Part shown: positions 56,306 through 64,000 of the stretch, piece after piece
How the letters are laid out: the number at the start of each line of letters is the position of its first letter
How positions within the stretch are numbered: position 1 is the first letter of the stretch
Translations under genes and position numbers: made by a program
The notes under the pieces: generated by a model
Databases searched by the model: none
Told to the model about the DNA's origin: nothing
Seen by the model: the letters and a program-made list of their open reading frames with translations, nothing else
Assembly (NCBI GenBank): GCA_002734085.1
Contig: NVXV01000015.1
Span: 37,634-101,633 of the forward strand
Length of the DNA stretch: 64,000 nt
Source: Fluviicola sp.
GTDB taxonomy: Bacteria > Bacteroidota > Bacteroidia > Flavobacteriales_D > Crocinitomicaceae
Direction: 5' to 3'

Positions 56306-57037
56306 CTATGTTTTTTTACGAAGTTCAAAATTTTGACCCAAATAAACCTTTCTAACTTGTTCATCTGCTGCTAATTCTTCGGCAGTGCCTGCTTTCAGTA
56401 TACTTCCTTCAAATAATAAATACGCCCTATCTGTTATCGAGAGAGTTTCTTGAACATTATGGTCGGTAATAAGAATACCTATATTTCGATTTTTTAATTC
56501 TGCAACGATCGATTGTATATCCTCAACAGCAATAGGGTCAACACCTGCAAAAGGCTCGTCAAGTAAAACAAACTTGGGATCAGTTGCTAGTGCTCTGGCA
56601 ATTTCAGTTCTACGTTTCTCGCCACCAGACAAGCTGTTACCCATATTTTTTCGAACGTGGTTTAATCCAAATTCTGAAATCAACCTTTCAAGTTTTGCTT
56701 TTCTTTCCGATTTGCTTAAAGAAGTCATTTCTAAAATAGCCATGATATTGTCTTCTACACTCAACTTTCTAAATACCGAAACTTCCTGAGGTAGGTATCC
56801 TATCCCCAATTGAGAACGCTTGTACATGGGAAGGTTAGTAATGTCTTTATCATCTAAATGGACTGAACCATTTTCTGGAGAGACGAGACCTACAATCATA
56901 TAAAATGAAGTCGTTTTTCCAGCACCATTGGGGCCAAGAAGACCAACTATTTCGCCTTGTTTGACTTCAATCGTTACTCCTTTGACCACTTTCCGTCCTT
57001 TATAGGATTTTGATATTTCTTTAGTATATAACTTCAT
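56306..57037 (-). CDS. lptB: LPS export ABC transporter ATPase LptB
   Basis: 243 residues. LptB powers extraction of LPS from the inner membrane with LptFG. Walker [14 protein letters not shown]-loop [19 protein letters not shown], signature [15 protein letters not shown], Walker [14 protein letters not shown] and switch His ITDHN are complete. The -7 element lies 16 bases before the ATG. Confidence 0.96.
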   Translation of the reverse strand: MKLYTKEISKSYKGRKVVKGVTIEVKQGEIVGLLGPNGAGKTTSFYMIVGLVSPENGSVHLDDKDITNLPMYKRSQLGIGYLPQEVSVFRKLSVEDNIMAILEMTSLSKSERKAKLERLISEFGLNHVRKNMGNSLSGGEKRRTEIARALATDPKFVLLDEPFAGVDPIAVEDIQSIVAELKNRNIGILITDHNVQETLSITDRAYLLFEGSILKAGTAEELAADEQVRKVYLGQNFELRKKT

Positions 57038-57053
57038 TGGTAAATTAATAGCT

Positions 57054-57061
57054 CAAAAGTA
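57054..57061 (-). promoter_or_regulatory. -7 promoter element of lptB
   Basis: The minus strand reads TACTTTTG, a full TAnnTTTG match. Confidence 0.5.
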
Positions 57062-57108
57062 AAAACGTTTTATTCAATTAAAATTGTTTTCTCTATTAAA
57101 TTCTTTCT

Positions 57109-59562
57109 TTAGAACCTAAAGACAAGTTTTCCTCTAATACTAACTGGTGAAACCCCAGGGTCTAAATGTGTAACTCTCCACACGGCATCAATTCTAATTA
57201 CTTTGAATATGTTTTCTATTCCAATTGCGGTTTCAACATAAGGAATATTTCCAAAAGATCTAGTAATTTCTGGTAGTAACATGGTTTCAGTTTGCCTACT
57301 AGATAATTCACCATAAACCCCTCTACCCGACGCAACCAATCGCCACTTAAGTTTCCTTATCAATGGGATTCTATCAAAGAACAATCCGTTAAAATGCTGT
57401 TCTAACGTTGCTCCTACATATCGATCAGAAATAAACTCAAAGAAATCCATCCTGTTATGTGCATTGCCTTGGAACCAATAGGTTTGTGAACCTTCGTGAA
57501 CTTTCAGAAAAGGATAAGCTGCTCGTCCAAAAATATATCCTCCATAGATCCGGTAGTTTAGTTTACCTAATATCCCAAGTTTTGGACTATGTTCAAGATC
57601 GAGTTCTATCTTTTGATATTCATAATTTGAATTGTAAACTCCTTTTATTCCCAACACACCTGTTAAGGATATAATAGGATATTTTGACCCCAAAGAAATC
57701 CGATCAAATGAACCTGAAAGAAACTCTTCATTTTTAGCATACCTAATTTTAAAAAATGTTTCAAAAGTTGAAATTTTATCGACTTGAGTAGAAGTGCTCT
57801 CATCAATTGGAACTCTGTAGTTCGCACTCCCTTTTGATTCTAACTCTTTCCATTCTCCACCTGCTGAAAGAATGAAACTTTTACCAATATCTTTTTCAAA
57901 AGTCATTCCTAGTTTCTCCACAAAAGTGAGTTGATTTAATGGTTTAGTTCTAAAAAACGAACCAAATGCGGCATCAACATCCTGGGCGTTTTCACCAAGA
58001 CCGAGTTGTTTTAAGTCATAGTCATAATAAACCCGTAACATACCTCTTTTTTCTGGAGTGACATTAAAACGTATAGCTCCACCATACTTGAATACCTCAT
58101 CTCCATAACCATAAGCAATTTTTCCAGAGAGTTCAATTCTTCTACTGAAATCATTAGAGGTTCTCAACTGAAGTTGGTTACGAAAACCTTCAACTTGGTT
58201 AAAACTCATTACGCTCTGAATATTTCCTATTTCTAACTTTCCTAAAGGCCAAAACCCTGTTGTGGCTAGAAATAAGTGATTCTTCATTGCATTAAAAATA
58301 GGCACTTCATTTAATGAGTCAATCATTTTGTCAATGTCTTCCTCTTGCTCATTCAGTGGAGTGTGTCGATGTTCACGCCAATACTCCTTACTTCTCTTAT
58401 CTGCACTATCAAGCACTACAACATTTTCATTTGATCTGTAAAAGGAGGGATCGTAGGGGGTGTTAATTACAAAGTTCTTTCTACTCGTAAGTTTTCTACC
58501 GTAAAAGCCAAGTAATTTGGAATTACGCGTTACATTTAATTCAACGATTAGTCTGTCCAAAGTGAGCATCCAAACCTCATCTTGCACTTGATCAAATTTC
58601 TGTTCAAGATAGAATCCTTTTACATAGTTGATGTTTGCTGATTCGGGAACGCTTGCTTCCCATCGTTTAACAGCATAAGTAGTATCGTGAATCCACATTT
58701 CTCCAGTAAAAGTTAGATCTCCTTTCCTTTTTGGTTGGAATCTCAACATATAGCACCATTGATTATCAATAAAGGAACTATCCTCAAGATAAAACTTGTA
58801 GAATGCCATGGCACTATTTGAAATAGGACTAATAAAAGACTTGTCAAATATTCCGATATAATTATCATATACGTTAATGTCCTGATACATTTCACCGAGA
58901 AATTGATTGACCTCAACATTCTGAATTCCTGTGATTCTTGAAGCCTTTACCACCTCTTTTTTCTTTGTTGGATTTGTCCGGAAATAAAAGTCTGAAAGTG
59001 ACTCGGTAAGTAGTAAAGGAAGATATTTACCACCATTCATAGTATCCATATAATTCGTAATGACATCAAGGCTTTTTACGATTTTCCTATCTTCAAACTT
59101 ATCTCCAATATTGTTGAGGTCTAATTGTATTTTATTATACGTTTCATACTGATAAGCACCTAACTTTTCTTTGTTGTTAATAGGTTTGTTTCTAACCACT
59201 CTCTCGTGAAGAACAGTAGAAGGTTTTTTATCTGGGGCGCGAATGGTTACCTCATCAATTTCTTGAGTCAAGGGATCAAGTTGAAAGTTAATAATTTGAG
59301 ATTGATCTTTAACTACTGATACAGTTTGGGTAGCATAGCCTGATGACCTAACTACTAAAGAGTCAGTCGCATAGTAGGATTCGATTTTGTAATTTCCATC
59401 CAAATCCGTCTCAGTACCGATTTTTGAATCCTGAAAAAAGACGCTTGCAAAAGGGATTGGTTCGCCACTACTTTTTTCAATAACTTGACCCGAAACACCC
59501 GTTCTTTGTGAAAGTAAAGAATAGGATAGGAGCAAAAGCAGCAATGTGATGGGCCATTTCAT
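57109..59562 (-). CDS. DUF5686 / carboxypeptidase-regulatory-like outer-membrane protein
   Basis: 817 residues from the ATG at 59562, where the signal peptide MKWPITLLLLLLSYSLLSQ begins. A carboxypeptidase-regulatory-like domain follows (about 22-105, VSGQVIEKSSGEPIPFASVF), then a DUF5686 body (about 120-817) that ends in a strand-rich region closing with VSIRGKLVFRF, consistent with an outer-membrane barrel. Common in Bacteroidota; function not established, without the TonB plug of SusC proteins. Confidence 0.85.
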   Translation of the reverse strand: MKWPITLLLLLLSYSLLSQRTGVSGQVIEKSSGEPIPFASVFFQDSKIGTETDLDGNYKIESYYATDSLVVRSSGYATQTVSVVKDQSQIINFQLDPLTQEIDEVTIRAPDKKPSTVLHERVVRNKPINNKEKLGAYQYETYNKIQLDLNNIGDKFEDRKIVKSLDVITNYMDTMNGGKYLPLLLTESLSDFYFRTNPTKKKEVVKASRITGIQNVEVNQFLGEMYQDINVYDNYIGIFDKSFISPISNSAMAFYKFYLEDSSFIDNQWCYMLRFQPKRKGDLTFTGEMWIHDTTYAVKRWEASVPESANINYVKGFYLEQKFDQVQDEVWMLTLDRLIVELNVTRNSKLLGFYGRKLTSRKNFVINTPYDPSFYRSNENVVVLDSADKRSKEYWREHRHTPLNEQEEDIDKMIDSLNEVPIFNAMKNHLFLATTGFWPLGKLEIGNIQSVMSFNQVEGFRNQLQLRTSNDFSRRIELSGKIAYGYGDEVFKYGGAIRFNVTPEKRGMLRVYYDYDLKQLGLGENAQDVDAAFGSFFRTKPLNQLTFVEKLGMTFEKDIGKSFILSAGGEWKELESKGSANYRVPIDESTSTQVDKISTFETFFKIRYAKNEEFLSGSFDRISLGSKYPIISLTGVLGIKGVYNSNYEYQKIELDLEHSPKLGILGKLNYRIYGGYIFGRAAYPFLKVHEGSQTYWFQGNAHNRMDFFEFISDRYVGATLEQHFNGLFFDRIPLIRKLKWRLVASGRGVYGELSSRQTETMLLPEITRSFGNIPYVETAIGIENIFKVIRIDAVWRVTHLDPGVSPVSIRGKLVFRF

Positions 59563-59626
59563 TTCGAGTACTAAAATAAGTAAACTTAGCAATTTATGGA
59601 TGCAATCACGACTAAGATTTTGCAGA

Positions 59627-60424
59627 TTACTTCATTTCAGCTTTCCTTCTTTTGCGCTGAACTCTTACACTCACTAAAATACTTATCTCATAGAGAATGA
59701 TGATAGGTACAGATACCACTATTTGACTTATGAAGTCGGGTGGGGTTATTAGTGCTGAAAGAATCAACACACCAACAATTGAATGTTTTCTATATTTTCT
59801 AAGAAAAGCAGGCGTTACAATGCCTATTTTGGATAATATATATATGACTATCGGTAATAGAAATAATAGGCCAGTGAATACAACACTTGAGATAATTAGG
59901 GACATAAATGAACCGATCATCCAGATGTTTTCAAATTCTTCAGCCATGGAGAAATAACCAAAAAACTGTATACAAAGTGGCGCCACCACTAAATACCCGA
60001 ATACAACGCCCATTAAGAAGAGCAGCGTAACAAACCACGTGATTCCTCTAACCACTTGTTTTTCATTTGATCTAAGACCAGGTTTAACAAATCCCCATAA
60101 TTGATGGAATACAAATGGAAACGCTACGATAAAACCACCCACAAGAGAAAGAAGTAGGGCATAAGTAAATTGAGATCCAACTTTGTTTGACTGGAATCTT
60201 ACTGGGATTTCTTCGATACAGATCCCTAAATATTCACACATGAACTTGAAGGAAATAAAGTCAACTTTCGTCATTGAAAGAAACAAATTTTGGATAATCC
60301 ATTCCTTCACAAACCAAATTCCAACTCCACAAAGTACGATAGCAATGACGGATTTAACAATTCTCCATCGCAATTCCTCCAAATGATCGAGGAATGACAT
60401 ATCTTGTTCGTTTGCTTTGCTCAT
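59627..60424 (-). CDS. tatC: Sec-independent protein translocase TatC
   Basis: 265 residues with six membrane spans. TatC binds twin-arginine signal peptides. MSFLDHLEELRWRIVKSV at the N-terminus and FHQLWGFVKPGLRSNEKQ are diagnostic. The ATG at 60424 is preferred to the TTG at 60436, which falls in the -7 element. tatA/B are not in the window. Confidence 0.95.
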   Translation of the reverse strand: MSKANEQDMSFLDHLEELRWRIVKSVIAIVLCGVGIWFVKEWIIQNLFLSMTKVDFISFKFMCEYLGICIEEIPVRFQSNKVGSQFTYALLLSLVGGFIVAFPFVFHQLWGFVKPGLRSNEKQVVRGITWFVTLLFLMGVVFGYLVVAPLCIQFFGYFSMAEEFENIWMIGSFMSLIISSVVFTGLLFLLPIVIYILSKIGIVTPAFLRKYRKHSIVGVLILSALITPPDFISQIVVSVPIIILYEISILVSVRVQRKRRKAEMK

Positions 60425-60433
60425 AATTGATTG

Positions 60434-60441
60434 CAAAAGTA
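60434..60441 (-). promoter_or_regulatory. -7 promoter element of tatC, near the start codon
   Basis: The minus strand reads TACTTTTG, 9 bases before the ATG at 60424, with a TTG (complement of 60457-60459) 15 bases upstream. The mRNA leader would be only a few bases. Confidence 0.5.
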
Positions 60442-60532
60442 TATGAAATATTTATTCAATTACTGATTTAACAAGTAAAGATTTGTTTTATTAAAGGAAG
60501 TTGAATGGCAAACACCAATTTAGGTTGAAATT

Positions 60533-63500
60533 TTAATCTATTTTCCTATAATCAAGGAGGGTTACGTGTCCATGTTTTAGAACCTCTATTCCATTTCCGT
60601 CTCGCAATGAAAGTCGGTAAATGTAAACTCCTTCTCGAGCAACTTGTGAAGTTGTATTTATTCTACCATCCCAACCTTCAGCAGGGTCAGTAGTTTCGAA
60701 TATCATGCGACCAAACCTATCAAAAATTTCAAAATGATATTCTTCATACTTGTGATGTGTGGTAACCGGCTTAAATATTGGGTTATTACCTCCAACTGAA
60801 AATGCATTTGGAATATATATCGTTGGAGGAATTACTGGACACACTTCGTTGCTTCGGCTTATTTCACTATTGTCATGTCCATTTGGTCCTTCTCGAGCCT
60901 GAACAAAATAACAAATCTCTCCGTCGTCATAATCAGAAAACTGTTCAACTGAATCCATATAAGTTCTAATGTTTGGATTTAATATCGCGATTGCATTTGG
61001 GTCGTACGTTCCATTTACAGAACGATAAACTAAATACGATTGAACATTACCTATAAATTCTGAGTAAGGAGTCCATTGTAAGGTATGAACCATGTTTTCC
61101 TCGTCTGTATTAACAGTCAGATAAATGGTTTGACCTAAGTTAGAAAAGCCTAACGATTGTCCGCAAGTGTCTATTATCTCCGTTTTATAAGTATAAGAAC
61201 GACGATTTATTTCTGCCTCCTTATCTTGGAATACTACTTCATTACTAGAACCAACGGCTTTTTCGTCAATTTCTTCAAAGTCATTGCTGAATGTGTTAAA
61301 GCGCCATAACTTCACTGTTTCGACCCCACTGTCTTGAGATAAGCGATGTTTGATTACTGCGCTGTTACTTCCAACAGTAGCAACACTCAGATAGGAGTAG
61401 GATGGTCCTCCAGCATCGGTGAAAGATACCGTGTCTATATTAGAAAAAGAATAATTGTTGTTGTCTAAATTTGTTGTTTTTACCGATAGTATCAATTCAT
61501 CGCCTAACTCAATGTTTGTGGTAAATGAATTACCTGTAGTATTACCTATAGCTTGCCAAGCTCCCCCATTTATTCTAGCATAAATGTCGTGTCCAATGTT
61601 GCTAAAACCAACATATCCTGTCCAACTCAGTTCAACACTTCTATCACAAACGTTGAGAGCCGTAGTTAAGAAATTCGTTGTATGCGGATCAGCTTTGGCA
61701 GAGGTTTGATATGTAGGTGGAACGATATCCGTAAAGCAAGAATCAAACGCTGCTATAGAATATTCTATCGGGCCGTCAGAAGTAGGTGGAAAATGGGTAT
61801 AGTTTGTCGACCCAATACCCCATACGGTATCTATTTCAACCAAATTCCCATTTTGATCCGTTTGATAAATGACATAACCATAAGTGTCTTCTTGACTATT
61901 TTCATCCCATTCAATTGTTACGCCATTTGTTAATGTATCTATATTCACAGAAGAAATGACTGGAATATCAGGAACTATTTGGTCTTCAAAAACATCTCCT
62001 TCAATGTTACTTTCAAAAGCACAATTATCCGTTGGTAGAATAATACGATAATTTAAAAATGCATCACATATTGTAATTGTGTCGTTATAATTTGTGGTGT
62101 TATAAGGCACAGAGTCAATTAAAGTCCATGTTCCCGCTGGATATTCTTGATAGATATGAAAATAATCATTGTATCCGTTTGGCTTAGGAATTATAGGGGC
62201 ATTCCATTGAAGCAATGCTTCTCCGTTGCCAGGGTTATTAAGTTGGAGATAAATATTTGAAACTGTATCGGAATATCTTGGTGTATTACCATCACACCCA
62301 GAATTGGTAGCGATGTAAAATTGGTTTTCTTCATTTCCTTCACCGGGAAGGGTGAAAGTTGTTGTATTAATATTGTTAATTGTAGCTATCGAACCATCGG
62401 CGATAGAGAAAATCTCATAACTATCAAAATCACCAGTAGGGTCATTTACTGGATCCCAATTGATTGTGACATCATCATTTACGTCCGTTGTGATACAGGT
62501 GATTTCTGGAGCGGGAAGTACGTTTTTGTTTTGCACGTTGACAACAACAGTAACATACCTAACCTCAGGTACTGGGCAATAATCATCTTGTACTTTGAAA
62601 ACAAAGATATAAGGCACATTATCTTGGACAACTCCCGAAGCTCCAATCAAATGATCACACGAGGTTTGCCAATCAAATTCTACAGTTGAACCATTGTTAT
62701 TAATGATTGGAGGTGTATTGTCTAGCGTTGCGCAAGGCGTTATGCTACATCCACCTCCTGCATTTGTATAATTTGTTCCATACATCAAACCAGTGGTGGT
62801 TATGATGTTTGACTGAGGAGAACCATCTTGTAAACTTTCATTATCCGTGGTTATAATATCAAAATTGATTGGGTCTCCAGCAAATATCGTAGTTTCAAAA
62901 GAAGTTCCTGCCGCAAATGGTGGAGTAACTGTCGGGGCTGTATTTGTCCCTGCACAATTAGTAACGATTTGTTGTGCTTCTCGCTCTACCGTTGCGATTT
63001 TTACACCGTTTCGATAAGCATCAACTTTCACTTTTGTCGCAAAATTTCCTTGTGTATTACTTGTAAAATTAATCTCTCCAGTTGCATTATCTATGGTTGC
63101 AGCAACGTTCCCCGGGTCAAAAGAGGCATTAGGTGTTGGGTTGTTAAAGCTAAACCCAGGTTCAAATGGAACAGGCCCCGGATTAGAAGGAGGATTATAA
63201 ACACCCGTTGGAAAATAATCCATGGGTTGGCTCCAATTAAATACCAACGAGTCTAGATCTGCATCAACTGCATGTGGGTTGTAATTATATTCTTCACCTG
63301 CACAACTCACCATGTATGGCTCCTGTAAAAAGCGAGGTGAATTGTCAATACAACCACCCGTAGCTCCAGGGATAGGATACATTGCAGCGGAAATTGTTAT
63401 ACCATAATTTGTTGGGTTTGTGATATTGGTTAAGTTTCCACTTCTTGAAAAATTTTCATAAGTAAAAAACCAACCACTTGAAGGAGGAACGCCATTCAAC

Positions 63501-63868
63501 GTTATGGGATTACTTCGATAAATAATTTTTTCGATCGCACCAACGCCATTGCCACCGGCAACACCAACACCACAATCGTAGGGAGTAGCTCCGCCAGAAG
63601 CAGTACAAGTCGGGGATATATCAATTCGGTCAATAAAGTCGGCTGAAATCGCTGTGACGTTGGGATGTCCCCAGACTCTGATTTCCTCAGTTCCAGTATT
63701 CACCTCGAAACCATTGCAATCTCGATAAAAGATTAATTCAAAAACATAATCACCACCACCTTGACAGGTCCACGTGATTTCACCCCCCATACCATGGGTG
63801 GCACGACCAATATTTCCGAAGAAAATAAGTAGTAATAATGTAAAAATAAATCTCATTCGAGTGTTCAT
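60533..63868 (-). CDS. Large secreted protein with fibronectin-like repeats and T9SS type B (CHU_C) sorting domain
   Basis: 1111 residues from the ATG at 63868. Signal peptide (about 1-23), then the conserved RATHGMGGEITWTCQGGGDY start shared by a family of gliding-associated Bacteroidota proteins, cadherin/PKD-like and several fibronectin-III-like domains (about 480-1000). The C-terminal 90 residues (IYIPNAFSVGGNNPIFKPV, FEIFDRFGRMIFET, GWDGRINTTSQVAREGVYIY) are the CHU_C/gliding-motility-associated sorting domain, so it is exported by the T9SS to the cell surface. Probably an adhesin or structural surface protein. Confidence 0.9.
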   Translation of the reverse strand: MNTRMRFIFTLLLLIFFGNIGRATHGMGGEITWTCQGGGDYVFELIFYRDCNGFEVNTGTEEIRVWGHPNVTAISADFIDRIDISPTCTASGGATPYDCGVGVAGGNGVGAIEKIIYRSNPITLNGVPPSSGWFFTYENFSRSGNLTNITNPTNYGITISAAMYPIPGATGGCIDNSPRFLQEPYMVSCAGEEYNYNPHAVDADLDSLVFNWSQPMDYFPTGVYNPPSNPGPVPFEPGFSFNNPTPNASFDPGNVAATIDNATGEINFTSNTQGNFATKVKVDAYRNGVKIATVEREAQQIVTNCAGTNTAPTVTPPFAAGTSFETTIFAGDPINFDIITTDNESLQDGSPQSNIITTTGLMYGTNYTNAGGGCSITPCATLDNTPPIINNNGSTVEFDWQTSCDHLIGASGVVQDNVPYIFVFKVQDDYCPVPEVRYVTVVVNVQNKNVLPAPEITCITTDVNDDVTINWDPVNDPTGDFDSYEIFSIADGSIATINNINTTTFTLPGEGNEENQFYIATNSGCDGNTPRYSDTVSNIYLQLNNPGNGEALLQWNAPIIPKPNGYNDYFHIYQEYPAGTWTLIDSVPYNTTNYNDTITICDAFLNYRIILPTDNCAFESNIEGDVFEDQIVPDIPVISSVNIDTLTNGVTIEWDENSQEDTYGYVIYQTDQNGNLVEIDTVWGIGSTNYTHFPPTSDGPIEYSIAAFDSCFTDIVPPTYQTSAKADPHTTNFLTTALNVCDRSVELSWTGYVGFSNIGHDIYARINGGAWQAIGNTTGNSFTTNIELGDELILSVKTTNLDNNNYSFSNIDTVSFTDAGGPSYSYLSVATVGSNSAVIKHRLSQDSGVETVKLWRFNTFSNDFEEIDEKAVGSSNEVVFQDKEAEINRRSYTYKTEIIDTCGQSLGFSNLGQTIYLTVNTDEENMVHTLQWTPYSEFIGNVQSYLVYRSVNGTYDPNAIAILNPNIRTYMDSVEQFSDYDDGEICYFVQAREGPNGHDNSEISRSNEVCPVIPPTIYIPNAFSVGGNNPIFKPVTTHHKYEEYHFEIFDRFGRMIFETTDPAEGWDGRINTTSQVAREGVYIYRLSLRDGNGIEVLKHGHVTLLDYRKID

Positions 63869-63968
63869 CAATGTATAAACGTAGTTTTTCGTTCGTTATT
63901 ATAACGTTTTAACTTCTTTTAAGTTGCCTGTTTTTAAAGGTTTTCATTATTTATGGTTTCGGAGAATA

Positions 63969-64000
63969 TGGTAGGGAGGCACGGCCGTGCCTCCCTACCA
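63969..64000. repeat. Perfect 32-base GC-rich palindrome at the window edge
   Basis: TGGTAGGGAGGCACGG (63969-63984) is followed directly by its exact reverse complement (63985-64000). It is far richer in GC than its surroundings and resembles dispersed REP-like palindromes that contain GTAGGG...CCCTAC. It may extend past the window end. Confidence 0.85.

Overview
The window is AT-rich chromosomal DNA from a member of the Bacteroidota, most likely order Flavobacteriales (a Crocinitomicaceae/Fluviicola-like lineage is a guess). The evidence is: a type IX secretion (T9SS) lipoprotein of the PorW/SprE type, a very large secreted protein ending in a CHU_C/gliding-motility-associated sorting domain, a DUF5686/carboxypeptidase-regulatory outer-membrane protein, promoters matching the Bacteroidota TAnnTTTG -7 element instead of TATAAT, and the gene order acpP-fabF-rnc. 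No rRNA, tRNA, integrase, transposase or CRISPR array was seen. Almost all DNA is coding and looks like stable core genome.

Layout. 1-3.4 kb: a four-helix-bundle (S23-type) gene, then a marR-fadN beta-oxidation pair (all minus strand). 3.4-5.8 kb: a secreted TPR protein overlapping a coiled-coil lipoprotein. 6-10.7 kb: rimP-nusA-infB with its own promoter and a terminator-like hairpin in the leader. 10.9-13.2 kb: an exported TolB-like/outer-membrane protein and an HTH regulator. 13.3-15.6 kb: acpP-fabF-rnc. 15.8-20.6 kb: engB, an alkyltransferase-like protein, trmB, a glycosyltransferase, a Crp/Fnr regulator and truA. 20.6-21.8 kb: an odd lipoprotein, a decayed truA fragment and the mraZ control region. 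21.8-38.1 kb: one continuous division and cell-wall (dcw) cluster, mraZ-rsmH-ftsL-ftsI-murE-mraY-murD-unknown-ftsW-murG-murC-ftsQ-ftsA-ftsZ, followed by yqeY. Most junctions overlap by 1-4 bases, so translation is probably coupled. 38.1-42.6 kb: a three-gene minus-strand operon encoding two small outer-membrane-like proteins and an exported WD40-caspase protein with an EF-hand-like loop. 42.8-47.8 kb: a YD-repeat-like protein, a hemerythrin-like protein, PorW/SprE and a bactofilin. 47.8-49.8 kb: rfaE2, a flippase-like membrane protein and panD. 50-53.5 kb: a carbamoyltransferase / SGNH-like / DUF5989 / SxtJ module. 53.7-57 kb: an LpxD-type acyltransferase, a SpoIIE-type phosphatase, a lipoprotein and lptB. 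57.1-63.9 kb: a DUF5686 protein, tatC and the T9SS cargo protein.

The genes join into a few themes: envelope construction (dcw, LPS genes, LptB, bactofilin), protein export (TatC, T9SS), translation and its control (rimP-nusA-infB, engB, truA, trmB, rsmH), and fatty-acid synthesis and breakdown. The most interesting poorly explained items are: the exported WD40-caspase operon; the carbamoyltransferase module; a short-period repeat family with 7-base and 8-base versions at four intergenic sites; tandem MraZ boxes at mraZ; the truA fragment; the hairpin in the rimP-nusA-infB leader; and several promoters whose -7 box lies only 6-9 bases from the start codon, implying near-leaderless mRNAs. All functional calls come from reading the sequence by eye; no database search was run.
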